Source: Phaeosaccion multiseriatum
Taxonomy: Eukaryota; Ochrophyta, other classes
Direction: 5' to 3'
Length of the DNA stretch: 64,000 nt
NCBI GenBank assembly: GCA_965112735.1
Contig: OZ218960.1
Span: forward strand, 1,984,001 to 2,048,000
Shown here one piece after another: positions 53,659 to 64,000 of this stretch. Every line of letters starts with the position of its first letter. Position 1 is the stretch's first letter. The notes beneath the pieces were generated by a model. The model did not search any database. It saw only the letters and a list, made by a program, of their open reading frames with translations, and was not told where the DNA came from. The translations under genes were made by a program, and so were the position numbers.

Positions 53659-55539
53659 ATGACGGCGATTTATAGCATGCGTCGCGCCCTCTCGACCACG
53701 GCGGCCAGCGGGGTGCTGCGGTCGCGGGCAGTGGCCGCCAGCTCCTCCACTCTGGTGCTGAAAAGGGCCGCCCCTTCGTGGGACTTTGCGACGCGGCGAT
53801 GGGCCTCCGTGGCTTCTCTCGGCATCGATAAGGCCACCGGCATTTCGGTCCCTAGCACCGTGCACAGGAATCTCAGCTACCCGGAGATCCACAAGCACGA
53901 GGTGGCGAACAAGGAAGGGGAGGTGACCAAGAATGGCACCGTTTGCGTTGACACTGGCAAGTTCACGGGGCGGTCGCCGGCCGACAAGTGGTTTGTGAAG
54001 CAGGAGCCCTCTGCGTCCAACATGGACTGGGGGAAGATCAACAAGCCTGTGGAGAAGAAGGTGTTTGACGTCGTGTACGGCCGCGCAGTGAAGCACTACA
54101 ATGACAATGTGAAGGAAATGTACGTCTTTGACGGCTACTGCGGGGCCAACAAGGCCAGCCGCAAGAAGGTGCGCTTCATCACGGAGCTGGCTTGGCAGCA
54201 CCACTTCGTCACCAACATGTTCATCAGACCCACGGCAGAGGAGCTCCAGGAGCCGTTCGAGCCCGACTACACCATCATCAATGCCTGCAAGGTGACCAAC
54301 CCGGACTACAAGGAGCTCGGGCTCAATAGCGACGTGGCCGTCATCTTCAATACCGAGGACAGCACGGCGGTCATCACGGGCACGTGGTACGGAGGGGAGA
54401 TGAAGAAGGGCATCTTCAGCATGATGAACTACTGGCTGCCTCTCGAGGGCATCATGGCCATGCATTGCTCGGCCAACAAGGTGAGGAAGGGTGCAGCGGA
54501 ACGGCAAGGAAGAGACTCGTGTACGCCTCTCTCTCTCTCCGCGAGTCATCCTCTTGGTTGCTACTAACCTCTTCTGCGCTCCTTGCGTGTTTGTGTCTTG
54601 CTTTCCCTGCTGGTTGAAAAGGGCAAGAAGGGGGACACTGCGCTCTTCTTCGGGCTCAGCGGCACGGGAAAGACCACTCTCTCGGCCGACCCCCATCGCT
54701 ACCTGATTGGGGACGACGAGCACGGCTGGGACGACCACGGCATCTTCAACTTTGAGGGGGGCTGCTACGCCAAGACCATCAACCTCAGCCGCGAGAACGA
54801 GCCCGAGATCTACGACGCCATCAAGACCGACGCCCTGCTGGAGAATGTCACCATCGGCCCGGACGGCACGCCCGACTACACGGACAAGTCCAAGACGGAG
54901 AACTCTCGCGTTTCCTACCCCCTCTTCCACATCCCCAACTTTGAGCGGACGGGCTGCGGCGAGCACCCCTCCAACATGATCTTCCTCACCTGCGACGCCT
55001 TTGGGGTGCTGCCCCCTGTGTCCCGCCTGAGCCCGGGCCAGGCCATGTACCACTTTTTGTCCGGGTACACGGCCAAGGTGGCGGGCACTGAGCGGGGGAT
55101 TACTGAGCCCACCCCCAACTTCTCCGCGTGCTTCGGAGCCGCCTTTTTGACGCTGCACCCCACGGTGTACGCCGACCTGCTGCAGAAGAAGCTCGACCGG
55201 CACGGCACCAAGGCCTTTTTGGTCAACACCGGCTGGACGGGCGGCGCCTACGGAGTGGGCAAGCGCATGTCCATCAAGGCCACGAGGGCGTGCGTGGAGG
55301 CCGTGTTGGATGGAACCATCAACGACGCCAATTTCACCGCTGACCCCTTCTTTGGGCTGGAGGTACCCGACTCGCTCCCCGGGGTGGAGGGCAAGGTGCT
55401 GAATCCTCGCGAGGCGTGGGAGGACAAGGCGGCCTTCGAGGAGACGGCAAAGAAGCTGGCGGGCATGTTCAGGGAGAACTACACCAAGTTTGTCAAGCCC
55501 GGTTTCACGGACTACTCCAAGTTCGGGCCCAAGCAGTAG
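53659..55539 (+). CDS. PCK: ATP-dependent phosphoenolpyruvate carboxykinase (2 exons)
   Basis: Oxaloacetate + ATP to PEP + CO2 + ADP; gluconeogenesis and possibly C4-type carbon shuttling. Exons 53659-54480 and 54622-55539 give 579 aa. Visible motifs: [69 protein letters not shown] (kinase-1a, near residue 285), [11 protein letters not shown] (metal-binding Asp), and the adenine-binding [15 protein letters not shown]. The first 50 residues ([20 protein letters not shown]) look like a mitochondrial presequence. The single intron falls between MHCSANK and GKKGDTA. It is the ATP type, not the GTP type, as expected for algae and plants. Confidence 0.98.
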
Positions 55540-55881
55540 GCAGGGTATTCACACAGTAGGAGGAGAAGGGGGCGAGAGTGGAGGCCTGCCTTGCATGCAA
55601 GCTGCTTCTTGCTGCTTCGGCGGAACGGGCGGCGTCAAATCCACGCATGCATTCTTGTAGCTTGCAGCGCGGCATGGCCGATCGATCCCTCCTCCGATCC
55701 TCTACCCTCTCACTTCGTCCGCGATCGTTTCGTTTTTGTTGCATGTAACCGAATTTTGATTTTTGATCTCCTTCGCGCAGTGGCATTGGCAAGGAAAAAA
55801 AAGTTTTCAGTGCCCGCTTTTTTTTCCTGTTCATGTTTACTGTATACTTCATTTTTCGCCGTCCCCTTTTTTCTCTTTATC
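55540..55881. other. Intergenic region PEPCK-NDK
   Basis: No gene recognised. A T/A-rich segment near 55795-55830 (AAAAAAAAGTTTTC) and T runs near 55867-55872 lie just upstream of the NDK start. Confidence 0.5.
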
Positions 55882-57136
55882 ATGTTCGCCTCCCGCTGCA
55901 GCGCTATCCTTTCCCGAGGAGCAGGGAGACTGGGGTCGCTCACCCCCATCCTTGCCAGCAGGGCGGGTAGCCAGAGCAAGCTTCCCCTCGCTGCGCTTCT
56001 CGGCCTTGTTGCAGGAGGAGCCGCCGTGACGGAGAGGACGACTCCCGCCCATTGCGACCACGTCAAGTTCCCCCACACGGGACTCCCTGGCACGCACCAC
56101 GAGAGGAGCTTCATTGTGAGTCTGCCAGGGCTTTAGTTAGCTCATTTTGCTGCTGGTATTCACTTTCCCCCCCTCCCCTTCTTCTTCCTTATTCCTCTCA
56201 GGCCATCAAACCGGACGGAGTGCAAAGGGGCCTCATCGGAGAGATCATTGGCCGTTTCGAGAAGAAGGGATTCAAGCTCGTTGCACTGAAGATGATCTGG
56301 CCCAGCGAAGAGGTGAGAGAGAGACAATCATGCCGAGAGAATAATGGGCCGCCCACCCTCTCACCCCTCTCCCACCACCCCCTTGCCGCTTTCTCCCCTC
56401 TTTGAGTAGATGGCCTCCAAGCACTACGACGACCTCAAGAGCAAGAAGTAGGTTCCCCTATACGCAACACCATCAGGCAAACGATACGCCCCCTCGTGTC
56501 AGGATACACCCTAAAGGATCCCCCATGGCCCCATACGTTGTGCACGCTCCCTCAGGTTCTTCGCCGGCCTGGTTAAGTACTTCTCGTCCGGTCCCGTCGT
56601 GGCGATGGTCTGGGAAGGCCCCGATGTTATCCTCACAGGCCGGAAGATCCTGGGTAAGACAGATCACCGCCTTCTGACCCGCCTCTCCTCCTCGGCTTTC
56701 CTCCACCCCTCCCCCCTCTTTGTAGTAAGAACTTGGCATGCATGGGCAAGAAAGTAAACACTCTCTCCATGTAAATCCCGAGAACTTCGGGAAAGTTGTG
56801 GTGTGTGTGTTGGATGACTTTTCGAAGTGTCCCAGACAATCTCCCATCATCTTCGAAGTATGGGGGTGTGAGTTGACGACCACTTGGGTATGTTGGGTAG
56901 GTTAACTCACTGCCCCCCTCGCGCCGCTTGCTTGCTCACCATCAGGAGCAACCAACCCCGCTGAGTCCGCTGTTGGCACCATCAGGGGTGACCTCTGCCT
57001 CACGGTAGCACGCAACGTGTGCCACGGCTCCGATGGGCCCGACTCGGCCAAGCACGAGATCGGCATGTGGTTCACAGAGCAGGAGTGCTCCGCGTGGCCA
57101 CGTACCATTGAGGACTGGGTGGTTGCCGATAACTAA
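55882..57136 (+). CDS. NDK: Nucleoside diphosphate kinase, organelle-type (5 exons)
   Basis: Balances nucleoside triphosphates by phosphate transfer through a phospho-histidine. Exons 55882-56115, 56202-56312, 56410-56447, 56556-56653 and 56946-57136 give 223 aa. The catalytic core starts at [19 protein letters not shown] and ends with the active-site segment [20 protein letters not shown], containing the catalytic His, then [18 protein letters not shown]. The N-terminal 75 residues have a basic [18 protein letters not shown] segment, a hydrophobic [16 protein letters not shown] stretch, and an HCDH motif. This resembles mitochondrial intermembrane-space NDKs of plants, but plastid targeting cannot be ruled out. 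A 38-nt exon encodes [12 protein letters not shown]. Confidence 0.96.
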
Positions 57137-57580
57137 GCGTCTTAGCTCCTGTTACTTCCGCGAGACCCACAGGCAGCTAGCCCTGAAGGAAAAAGTTGGA
57201 AAAGGAGGGAGAGGCAGCGATTTGTAATAGGAGAGTCAGCGCACAGCCGCGCAAGTGTAGACCGGTGACGCTTTAATGAAAGGATAGCGATGATAATGTT
57301 GCCACGTGTTGTTGCCTTTGGTTGGCAGCGTAGGCCTTTCATTCTCCTCCCTCCCAGTCTACGAGCCTCTCGTGTCTTCGGCCTAAGCACGCCTGTATGG
57401 TTCACATCCCAAAAGACACAAGGATGAGACAAGGGTACTTAAAGGAAACGACACGCGTTGTTTCCTTGTACCCAGGTGTGAGAAGAGAGGGGGGGGACAA
57501 TATGATTCCAAATTTTGCCTAGTAAGTCAACAAACGTTACACGGGGCCCTTGGGGGAGGAGGGGAGGAGAAGAAGCAGCC
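57137..57580. other. Intergenic region NDK-sulfatase
   Basis: No gene recognised; it should contain the sulfatase promoter. A G run lies near 57489-57497. Confidence 0.5.
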
Positions 57581-59683
57581 ATGTATGGGTCCTTCCGTGA
57601 CTCCCGAGGAAGGGTCAGGGACAGAGAATGGGAGAAGACCGGGCTGGGGGTGGGGCTGCAGCAGGATCAGAAAAGGAACACACGCTGGCTGGTCGTTGTT
57701 GGCGCTGTTGGCGTCTGCGCCTTGCTCATGCTCGCCAGCGTTCTCGTTGGCAACCGGGCGAGCAGTGTTGAGGGTAGACCCATACAGGTCAGCGACCTGA
57801 ACGTCAACGGTGGGAGAGGAGCTGGGCTGGGCCAACTCGCAGCAGACGTACCAGTAGTAGAAGGAGGAGGAGGAGGAGAAGGAGGAGCACGCTCAGACGA
57901 TCCAAGTTCAAGGGACAATGTATATAAGGAATCTGCCGAGGGCAAAGGAACAGAAGACGAGGAGGCGAGGAGTGGCCAGAGTCCGCCGCACATTGTGTAT
58001 ATATTGGTTGATGACATGGGGTGGGGGGATATTGGCTACCAGTCCAACGACCTCGCTGGCTTGACGCCAGTGATGGACCGCCTGGCTGAGGAAGGTGTGA
58101 AGCTGAACCATTTTTATAGCATGCACCTGTGCACACCGTCGAGAGCGGCGCTAATGTCGGGCAAGTATCCCAGCAATGTGGGCATGAACTTCGACGTAAT
58201 TCATGCGGACTCGCCCTGGGGCTTACCGCTGGATCAGCCCCTCTTGCCGGAGATACTGCGAGGCCAGCAGAGAGGGGAAGGAGCAGGAGGATACACCTCT
58301 CATGCAGTGGGAAAGTGGCACATTGGCCATTCCGATCCGCTGTATATGCCTCAGAACAGAGGCTTTACCACCTTCCTGGGCTACATGCAGGGGGAAATGG
58401 ACTACTGGAGCCACAGACTGCCCGACTTGTACGCAGGCGACTACTTCTTCGATTTCGTGAAGGCAGACAGCGAGGGATACTCCCCGGCTTGGGGTGACTA
58501 CGCGAATCAGTATACCACAGAGATCTTCACCGATCGGGCCGTAGAGCTCATTGAGGCCCACGAGGAGGAGGAGGATCCCCTCTTCCTGTACTTGGCCTAC
58601 CAGGCAGTGCACTACCCCACCAACCCGCCCGCCGACAGCATGCTCTCGGCCGAGCAGCTAGAGCTCGTCAATAGCATGGAGAACCCTGAGCGCCGGATGT
58701 TCGCCAAGGTCCTCACTTACCTGGACTCTTCCATTGGGCGGGTGGTGGACAGTCTCGAGGCGCAAGGCATGCTGGACAATTCCGTCATTGTCCTCACCAG
58801 CGATAACGGGGGCTGCCCGCGGTATGGGGCCTCCAACTTCCCTCTGCGGGGCCTAAAGCACTTCATGTTTGAAGGCGGCGTGCGCGTGCCCGGCTTTGTG
58901 CACAGCGCGCTCTTGCCCTCCGCGGCTCGCGGTCAGACCTACGAAGGCCTCTTTCATATGGTAGACATGGTGCCCACTCTCGCCAGTGCCGCAGGAGTGG
59001 ATCTCTCTGCGGTGTTGGGGGAGGAGGGGCTGGCGGAGCTGGACGGGGTGGATCAGTGGCCGAGCCTCATGGCTGAGGGGCAGGGGCAGGGGCAGGGGCA
59101 GGGGCAGAGCAGCAGCTACCCCAGGAGCGAGGTGCTGATTCACTACGACCCCTACGAAGCAAGCCCTCAGGGGATCGACAGCTCCTTCGCACCGAGGGCA
59201 GCCATCATCTCCAGCGGGTGGAAGCTGATTCTCAATGAGTACTGCAACGCGTACCACAGCTACAACAAGGAGGTGGCCGACCCAGCCCTTAATGTGTGCC
59301 CAGCCGACACTCCGGCCTGCTCCTCCTGCTCAGGCATCTGCACCTCGGAGGGGGGTATCGGCGGCGGCCAAGACGGCAACGACCACGACGATGACGAGAA
59401 GGAGGAGGCCAATCAGACGGGGGGAGAAGCGAGGGACGAAAAGGATGATCCATCGGAACTCCTGACCGGAAGATCGTCCTATCTGTTCCACCTTGACGAG
59501 GACCCATATGAGACGACCAATCTCTTCGAGGCCCTTCCGGACAAGGTGAAGGACATGAGCCGCTTGCTCGAACAAGCCGTGCAGCGAGCCGTGGCGTCCG
59601 TGTGGGTGGAGGACAATGTAGACGCCGCTGTGGGCGTGTGGAAGGCCAGCAGTATGACTGTCTTACCGTGGGAAGGCTTGTAG
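57581..59683 (+). CDS. Type II membrane arylsulfatase (arylsulfatase B/I/J-like), intronless
   Basis: Hydrolyses sulfate esters with a formylglycine cofactor. A single 700-residue frame. A short basic cytosolic N terminus is followed by the membrane anchor WLVVVGAVGVCALLMLASVL (residues about 38-57), then a polar stalk. The catalytic domain begins at VYILVDDMGWGDIGYQS (metal-binding Asp-Asp). CTPSR at about residue 184 is the C-x-P-S-R formylglycine site. GKWHIGHS and LTSDNGGCPRYG (metal-binding Asp-Asn) complete the active site. A run of Gln-Gly repeats (59083-59107) and an acidic insert rich in Asp/Glu lie in the C-terminal part, which also has CPADTPACSSCSGIC, likely disulfides. It probably faces the Golgi lumen or cell surface. 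The upstream in-frame extension to 57515 has no ATG. Confidence 0.95.
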   Translation: MYGSFRDSRGRVRDREWEKTGLGVGLQQDQKRNTRWLVVVGAVGVCALLMLASVLVGNRASSVEGRPIQVSDLNVNGGRGAGLGQLAADVPVVEGGGGGEGGARSDDPSSRDNVYKESAEGKGTEDEEARSGQSPPHIVYILVDDMGWGDIGYQSNDLAGLTPVMDRLAEEGVKLNHFYSMHLCTPSRAALMSGKYPSNVGMNFDVIHADSPWGLPLDQPLLPEILRGQQRGEGAGGYTSHAVGKWHIGHSDPLYMPQNRGFTTFLGYMQGEMDYWSHRLPDLYAGDYFFDFVKADSEGYSPAWGDYANQYTTEIFTDRAVELIEAHEEEEDPLFLYLAYQAVHYPTNPPADSMLSAEQLELVNSMENPERRMFAKVLTYLDSSIGRVVDSLEAQGMLDNSVIVLTSDNGGCPRYGASNFPLRGLKHFMFEGGVRVPGFVHSALLPSAARGQTYEGLFHMVDMVPTLASAAGVDLSAVLGEEGLAELDGVDQWPSLMAEGQGQGQGQGQSSSYPRSEVLIHYDPYEASPQGIDSSFAPRAAIISSGWKLILNEYCNAYHSYNKEVADPALNVCPADTPACSSCSGICTSEGGIGGGQDGNDHDDDEKEEANQTGGEARDEKDDPSELLTGRSSYLFHLDEDPYETTNLFEALPDKVKDMSRLLEQAVQRAVASVWVEDNVDAAVGVWKASSMTVLPWEGL

Positions 59684-59735
59684 GGTAGGGGGTAGGGTAG
59701 GGTAGGGTATAGGGTAGGGTAGGGTACGGGAGGGC
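59680..59735. repeat. (TAGGG)n short array at the sulfatase stop codon
   Basis: About nine GGGTA units with small irregularities (GGGGGTA, GGTATAGGG) begin at the TAG stop itself and are followed by GGCAAGGCAAGGCAAG. It resembles a degenerate telomere-type repeat inside the chromosome, although the classical unit would be TTAGGG. Confidence 0.85.
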
Positions 59736-59866
59736 AAGGCAAGGCAAGTATTGAGTCCTTTCTTTGCGTACATGTATAGCTCCCTAAACTTAATTTATTT
59801 AAGACGTCGTGTCTTTGAGTGGGGTAATGATGGTCCGCAGCCGCCGTTTCCCTCCGTTCACTGCAT

Positions 59867-60949
59867 TCAAAGCCTTTGCGAGCGCTGAGAGAGCAGAGTA
59901 ATGACTGCCACACCCCCCACCACACACACCACATGTGGCAGACATGCCATCCACGCGCGAGCTTTGCCATGAGAGGGGGAAGGGGTGCTCTTGAGACTGT
60001 TCTCCTCGACACCTTGGCACGCGTGCGTCGGACCAGCGTCGCCGTTGCCGTCTGGACAAGAGTCGGGGATGGCTATTTCGAGGAGCTGGAGTGCGGCAAG
60101 CAGAGCTAGCCTATGCTCCTCCTTGCCAACGATGGCAATGGCTGCCTCAACCGACACCTGTGGTGCGCGGCACAGCAGCAGCGGACAGCAGTAGGAGGTT
60201 CGAAAGGAGGCAGGTCCAGGACGAATTGAGTTGGTTAGCGGCTTCACTTCTGTCCCTCGACACTCCTCCCCCCCCCAGCCGCGCCAAGGTACAGCCACAC
60301 ACCGCCCTGAAACAAGGCCCCTACCGACTCCAAACCTCGTGTCCCCATGTCACTGCTCCTGGTGCCACTCACTCACTCACTCACTCACCACCCTCCTCTC
60401 TCGGCAGTCCCCCTCGGGCCAAGCCTTGAGCACTTCTTTCACCTCCATGAGGTACATGCTCATCTTGCTGCTGTTGCCCCTCTTGCTCTTGAACCGGGCT
60501 TCGAACATGACTGTCTCCCCCAGCACCTCGCCTCGCACCTAGAGGGAGGGGCATGGAGATACAATGATTCATCACCACGTGTGAAGGTCAAACACAGGGC
60601 GTAGATGAAAGACAAGGTAAGCCAAGTCAGCTTCTTCCACACAGTCACTTACGCCTGCCTCCTCGTACGCTTCCCTAGCCGCGCCTGTCGTCGCAGTTTC
60701 GTCCGTCTCCCACCCTCCCTTGGGGAATATCCACTGCTCTGACTTCGTGCTCAACACCATGACGAAGTGCGGCGCCCCTCGTCCGTCTCCGCGGTCGACA
60801 ATCACCCCCTCCGCCGTCTGCCAGAGCACGGGCACAACACCGACTATAAGCCTGGTGCCGTCGGCCTCATATCGCTGTAGCTCTCTACCCGCTCTTGCCA
60901 CCCCCTCTGCCAGGCTTCCAATGCTGCTCATGCTGGTGCTCAACTTCAT
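59867..60949 (-). CDS. Nudix hydrolase, diphosphoinositol-polyphosphatase-like, with C-terminal membrane segment
   Basis: Exons 60949-60653, 60538-60389 and 60157-59867 join in phase, 245 aa. The Nudix box GGWETDETATTGAAREAYEE carries the G-x5-E-x7-REUxEExG residues and continues AGVRGEVLGE across the first intron. SEQWIFPKGGW before it and MSMYLMEVKEVLKAWPEGD after it match the DIPP/Aps1 group, which removes phosphate from diphosphoinositol phosphates and Ap-n-A. RRVVSVEAAIAIV corresponds to the family's R-R-W-hs-h-E-A region. Two donors are possible at the second junction; I chose GTGAGT. The C terminus adds about 50 residues ending in CLPHVVCVVGGVAVITLLSQ, a probable tail anchor not usual for this family. 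Substrate is inferred. Confidence 0.88.
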
Positions 60950-61489
60950 CTTGCTCGCTCGCTACTGGGGCTTTGGCGCTCCTGGCTCAGGCCTGGTCAA
61001 GAGAAAGAGAGGGAGAGAGAGAGTGCGCGCGAGCAGCGCGAGAGAGAGAGGGAGGGAGAAAGGGTCGATCAGTACTCTAACCTCAAGAGAAAGAGGGAAG
61101 GGGAGGAAGAAGAGGAAGAGGGTTGGGGGGAGGGGAAAGAAGGGAAGTAGGCAGGATGACGCAGGAGAGACAGGCGACGACCACGGCAAGCCAAGGTGAG
61201 CTTCTTCTGACCTTTCTTCCCTCTTCTTAGCAACCTTCCTTCCTTCAGAAGGGGGGGGGAGGGAGGTCTCCCCTCCTGCTTTGGGCCTCGTCAACGTAGC
61301 TAGTTTCTTTCTCATCGTGCCCCCCCATACCCCTCTATCCTCATCATCATTGCGAAATAGAGAAGGAAGACCGGTGAAGCAGTGGAGTCCTTCAACAGGG
61401 GGGGGGGGGAAAGATCAATAAAAGAAATAATTAAGTCACGGAAAGAGAAAAGCGGAACCGGGCATTTTAGAAGACATTAATAAAGAAAA
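60950..61489. other. Divergent intergenic region, Nudix and PPCS
   Basis: A GA-rich tract (about 61000-61145) lies upstream of the Nudix start; a G run at 61400-61410 and AT-rich TCAATAAAAGAAATAATTAA near 61415-61434 precede the PPCS start. No gene recognised. Confidence 0.5.
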
Positions 61490-63984
61490 ATGGCAGCAGC
61501 ACCAGGAGCCGAAGGTGCTGCAACGTCCGCCTCCGCTTTCTTCGACGGCGATGCTGGGAGTGAGGAGACGACGAAGCTCTTACAAGATGCAGCTCAGGTG
61601 CGACTCCATCGAGAAGAGAGAGGGAAGAGTAGATGACAATTAATGGAGGGAGGGAGAGTGAGGAGAGAAGAGAGGAGGTCCTTCGAAAAGCGCGCTCAAA
61701 TCGGCACTGTTGCGTATCCTAACCGGGTCGCCTTGCTCTCTACAATGTAGACCTTGCGTCCGTGGCTGAGCGAGCAGCGCCTGCTGGGCCGAGCGGTGGT
61801 ATGCATCAGCAGCGGCGGAACAGCCGTGGCGCTGGAGAAGAACACGGTGAGGTCCATCGACAACTTCAGCACGGGGATGCGGGGCGCGCTCTCAGCCGAG
61901 TGAGTGAGGGAGGGAGTGAGAGGGAGATGAGGAATGGAAGGGTGGGTTGCTGGGTGGGTTCGTGAGCCTTGCCCGATTGGAGGGCGAAGCAGTAGCAGCT
62001 TCATGCTCGCTGAATCCTTCTGGTGCCTTGAGGCTCTCTAAGCTCAAAGCATCTTGCTGCTGCTGCTGCTGCTGCTTCCTCTCCCAGGGAATTCCTCGGC
62101 CTCGGCTACGCGGTCATCTACCTCCACCGCAAGGGCTGTTCGGCACCTTTCGCTCGCACCTTCCAGCAAGTGCTTTCCAAGCACGTCGATCTACGCCTTA
62201 TGGAGAGCCTCCGGGTCACTCCGAGGGGCGGGGTGCACGTGGCAGGGTCCGCGGACAGAGCGGATGGGCAGCAGGTGAGGGCGATACGCAGACACCACAT
62301 CCATTGGCTTGACTCAGCCAAGAGTGGGCTTAATCAAGTCTTGTGTGGGGGGCGATAGGCAGGGTAACCTCTGGGGCTCGGCACTACTTCCTTCCTCCAC
62401 ATGGACCAGCCGCTGCCATACCTCTCGTCCATCGGCTGCCATCTGATCATTCATCCGTGCCATCCATCTGCATCACCCATCCGCCGCCATGCATCTGCAG
62501 GCGACCACTGACGAGGAGCTGGCGCAAGCCGTCATGCGGTACCGAGACGCTGTCGGGCAGTCCCTCTTGCTGCCGCTCTCGTTTGTGAGTGTGGACGAGT
62601 ATCTGTGGCTGCTGAAGCTCGTGTGCGAGGAGCTCGAGCCCTTGGGGAGACAAGCCATGTTGTTCCTTGCGGCCGCTGTTAGCGACTTCTTCGTCCCCAA
62701 AGAGGAAATGGCGGCGCACAAGATACAGTCCGCGAATGGGTGAGTCACAAGCATCCGCCACACTGCGGTACTATCTGCGTACCACCACCCGTCCCTCGCG
62801 TTCAGAGGCTATGCTCCGATGAGGCCTCTCCCGTCCCGTTCCTTTCTTTCTCGCGGTGAAGGTGGTGGCGTCCGCTGCTGCTTGCGTCGTTCCGTTCCGC
62901 CTCCCTGCCTGCCCGCCCACCAACCTGCCCGTGGCCGCCTCCCCTTTCATGCTTCGCGCTGCCTCTGCAGAGCAAAGCCTCAGTCGTCCCTTCCCCCTGT
63001 CCATGTCGTTGTGTTGTGTTGTGTTGTGTGTTGCTGTCCTGGCCTGGCGGAGGCAGGGGCTTGACCCTCCATTTGCAGCCCGTGCCCAAGTGCCTAGGGC
63101 TGGTGAGGTCAGTGTGGGCGAGTGAGGCCTTCTGCGTATCCTTCAAGCTAGAGACGGACGAAACCATTCTCATGCAAAAGGCGCTGGGGGCCATCAGTAG
63201 GTGGGTGGGTGCGTGTGTGTGTACGTTTATGCGTGTGTGCGAGCGTGAGTGTGTTTGTCTCTCGAGGTGAGGCTGCTTGGCTTGGTGCGGGGATGCGGCG
63301 GGCTGGGAGGGGTTCGCTAAGACGCAGAAAAGTAGCCAGAGCAAGTGCACAGCTTATGCTTTCGGCCCTAAGCTAAGGGACACTCCCTCCTCCTCCTCCG
63401 CAACCCCCCGCTCGTATCCTTACCAAACACACACACACACACGCGCACACACACACATGTATGTGAAGGTACGGGGTGCACTTGGTGGTGGCTAATGAGC
63501 TTCACAGCAGGTACAAGAGGGTGACTCTTGTGGAGTCGAGTGAGAGTCAGCAGATCATCGACAAAAACGACAAGGATGCGCACATCGAGCGAGTGCTCTG
63601 TCAAGAGCTCGCAAAGTGCCACTACGGGTAAGCAATCGGAAGCAGGAGAAGGGGCGTCACACACACACAGATATACATATGCATACATAGAGAGAGGGAT
63701 GGAGAAAGTGGGGTCCTGCTCTGCGCTACAGTGCGCCTATAGCATGGGGTATGGGGGCGCAAGTTAGTAAGGCGGGGGGGGAGCTGACCCTCTGATCTCC
63801 TTCTCGCCCCACCCACTCGCTACACACACTGCTCGCCCATGGCAGATACATGGCAAGCGGGGATGGTCCTGCGAACGGCGAATCGTCCGCCTCCGGTGCT
63901 GCTGCCACCCCCAAAGGAAGCAAGGCCGGGCTGCTCTCTCGCCCCAGCAACCCTCGCAGGAGAGCCGCGTCCAAAGCCCTCGAG
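61490..63984 (+). CDS. PPCS: Phosphopantothenate-cysteine ligase, eukaryotic type (partial, 3' end outside window)
   Basis: Joins cysteine to 4'-phosphopantothenate in coenzyme A synthesis. Exons 61490-61597, 61751-61899, 62088-62274, 62501-62739, 63057-63200, 63469-63627 and 63846-63984 join in phase; the last ends at a GTAGGT donor, so the gene continues beyond the window (375 codons seen). Family motifs: [93 protein letters not shown]-like [11 protein letters not shown], and [18 protein letters not shown]. This is the stand-alone eukaryotic CoaB, not a CoaBC fusion. The tail after residue 330 is Ser/Ala/Gly-rich and without a recognised domain. The ATG follows an AT-rich leader. Confidence 0.95.
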
Positions 63985-64000
63985 GTAGGTTTACGTATGT

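Noticed and set aside
53650-55203. 517-residue minus-strand frame opposite PEPCK
   Set aside because: An antisense shadow of a highly conserved GC-rich gene; all family motifs are on the plus strand.

Overview
The window is nuclear DNA of a eukaryote. Genes are intron-rich with GT-AG splice sites, and microsatellites and G/C homopolymers are very abundant. The gene set fits a photosynthetic stramenopile, most likely a eustigmatophyte (Nannochloropsis relatives). The Delta-12 desaturase resembles eustigmatophyte enzymes as I remember them. One protein has a signal peptide followed by an AF-x-AP motif, as in proteins of secondary red plastids. A tubulin polyglutamylase suggests flagella. The genus is inference; the exon models were built by hand, and reading phase closes across every splice junction except one site in the tubulin ligase gene.

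Layout. 1.3-10.5 kb: 6-phosphogluconolactonase (-) diverging from a very long tubulin-tyrosine-ligase-like gene (+). 10.8-15 kb: a divergent ubiquitin (-), a small Cys/His-repeat fragment (+), a tandem repeat array and a KDPG-aldolase-like gene (-). 15.1-21.2 kb: a spermidine synthase fused to a HAD phosphatase (+) and Rab2 (+). 22-30 kb: a membrane-RGS receptor (-) and a PiT phosphate transporter (-). 30.2-31.1 kb: an intronless bacterial-type oxidoreductase (+) beside a probable fragment of an iron alcohol dehydrogenase (-). 32.2-41 kb: an acidic disordered protein, a cyclic-nucleotide-gated-type K+ channel and a coiled-coil phosphoprotein (all -). 41-42.6 kb: a gene-poor interval with a small inverted-repeat element. 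43-64 kb: a coiled-coil protein (+), Delta-12 desaturase (-), NADP isocitrate dehydrogenase (-), ribosomal protein S2 (+), Gemin2 (-), ATP-PEPCK (+), nucleoside diphosphate kinase (+), sulfatase (+), a Nudix hydrolase (-) and phosphopantothenate-cysteine ligase (+, running off the window).

The genes form no operon. Several belong to central carbon metabolism: oxidative pentose phosphate and Entner-Doudoroff type steps, isocitrate dehydrogenase, PEPCK, CoA synthesis and PUFA synthesis. Others are signalling and transport genes: 7TM-RGS, K+ channel, PiT and a diphosphoinositol-phosphatase-like Nudix.

The most unusual large-scale signal is in the introns. Purine microsatellites (GGGA, GGA, GA, GAGT) sit just after 5' splice sites and pyrimidine microsatellites (TCCC, CTC, CT) just before 3' splice sites, always relative to the transcript. 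Many introns could therefore fold on themselves. A triplet tract of about 600 bp lies next to one splice acceptor.
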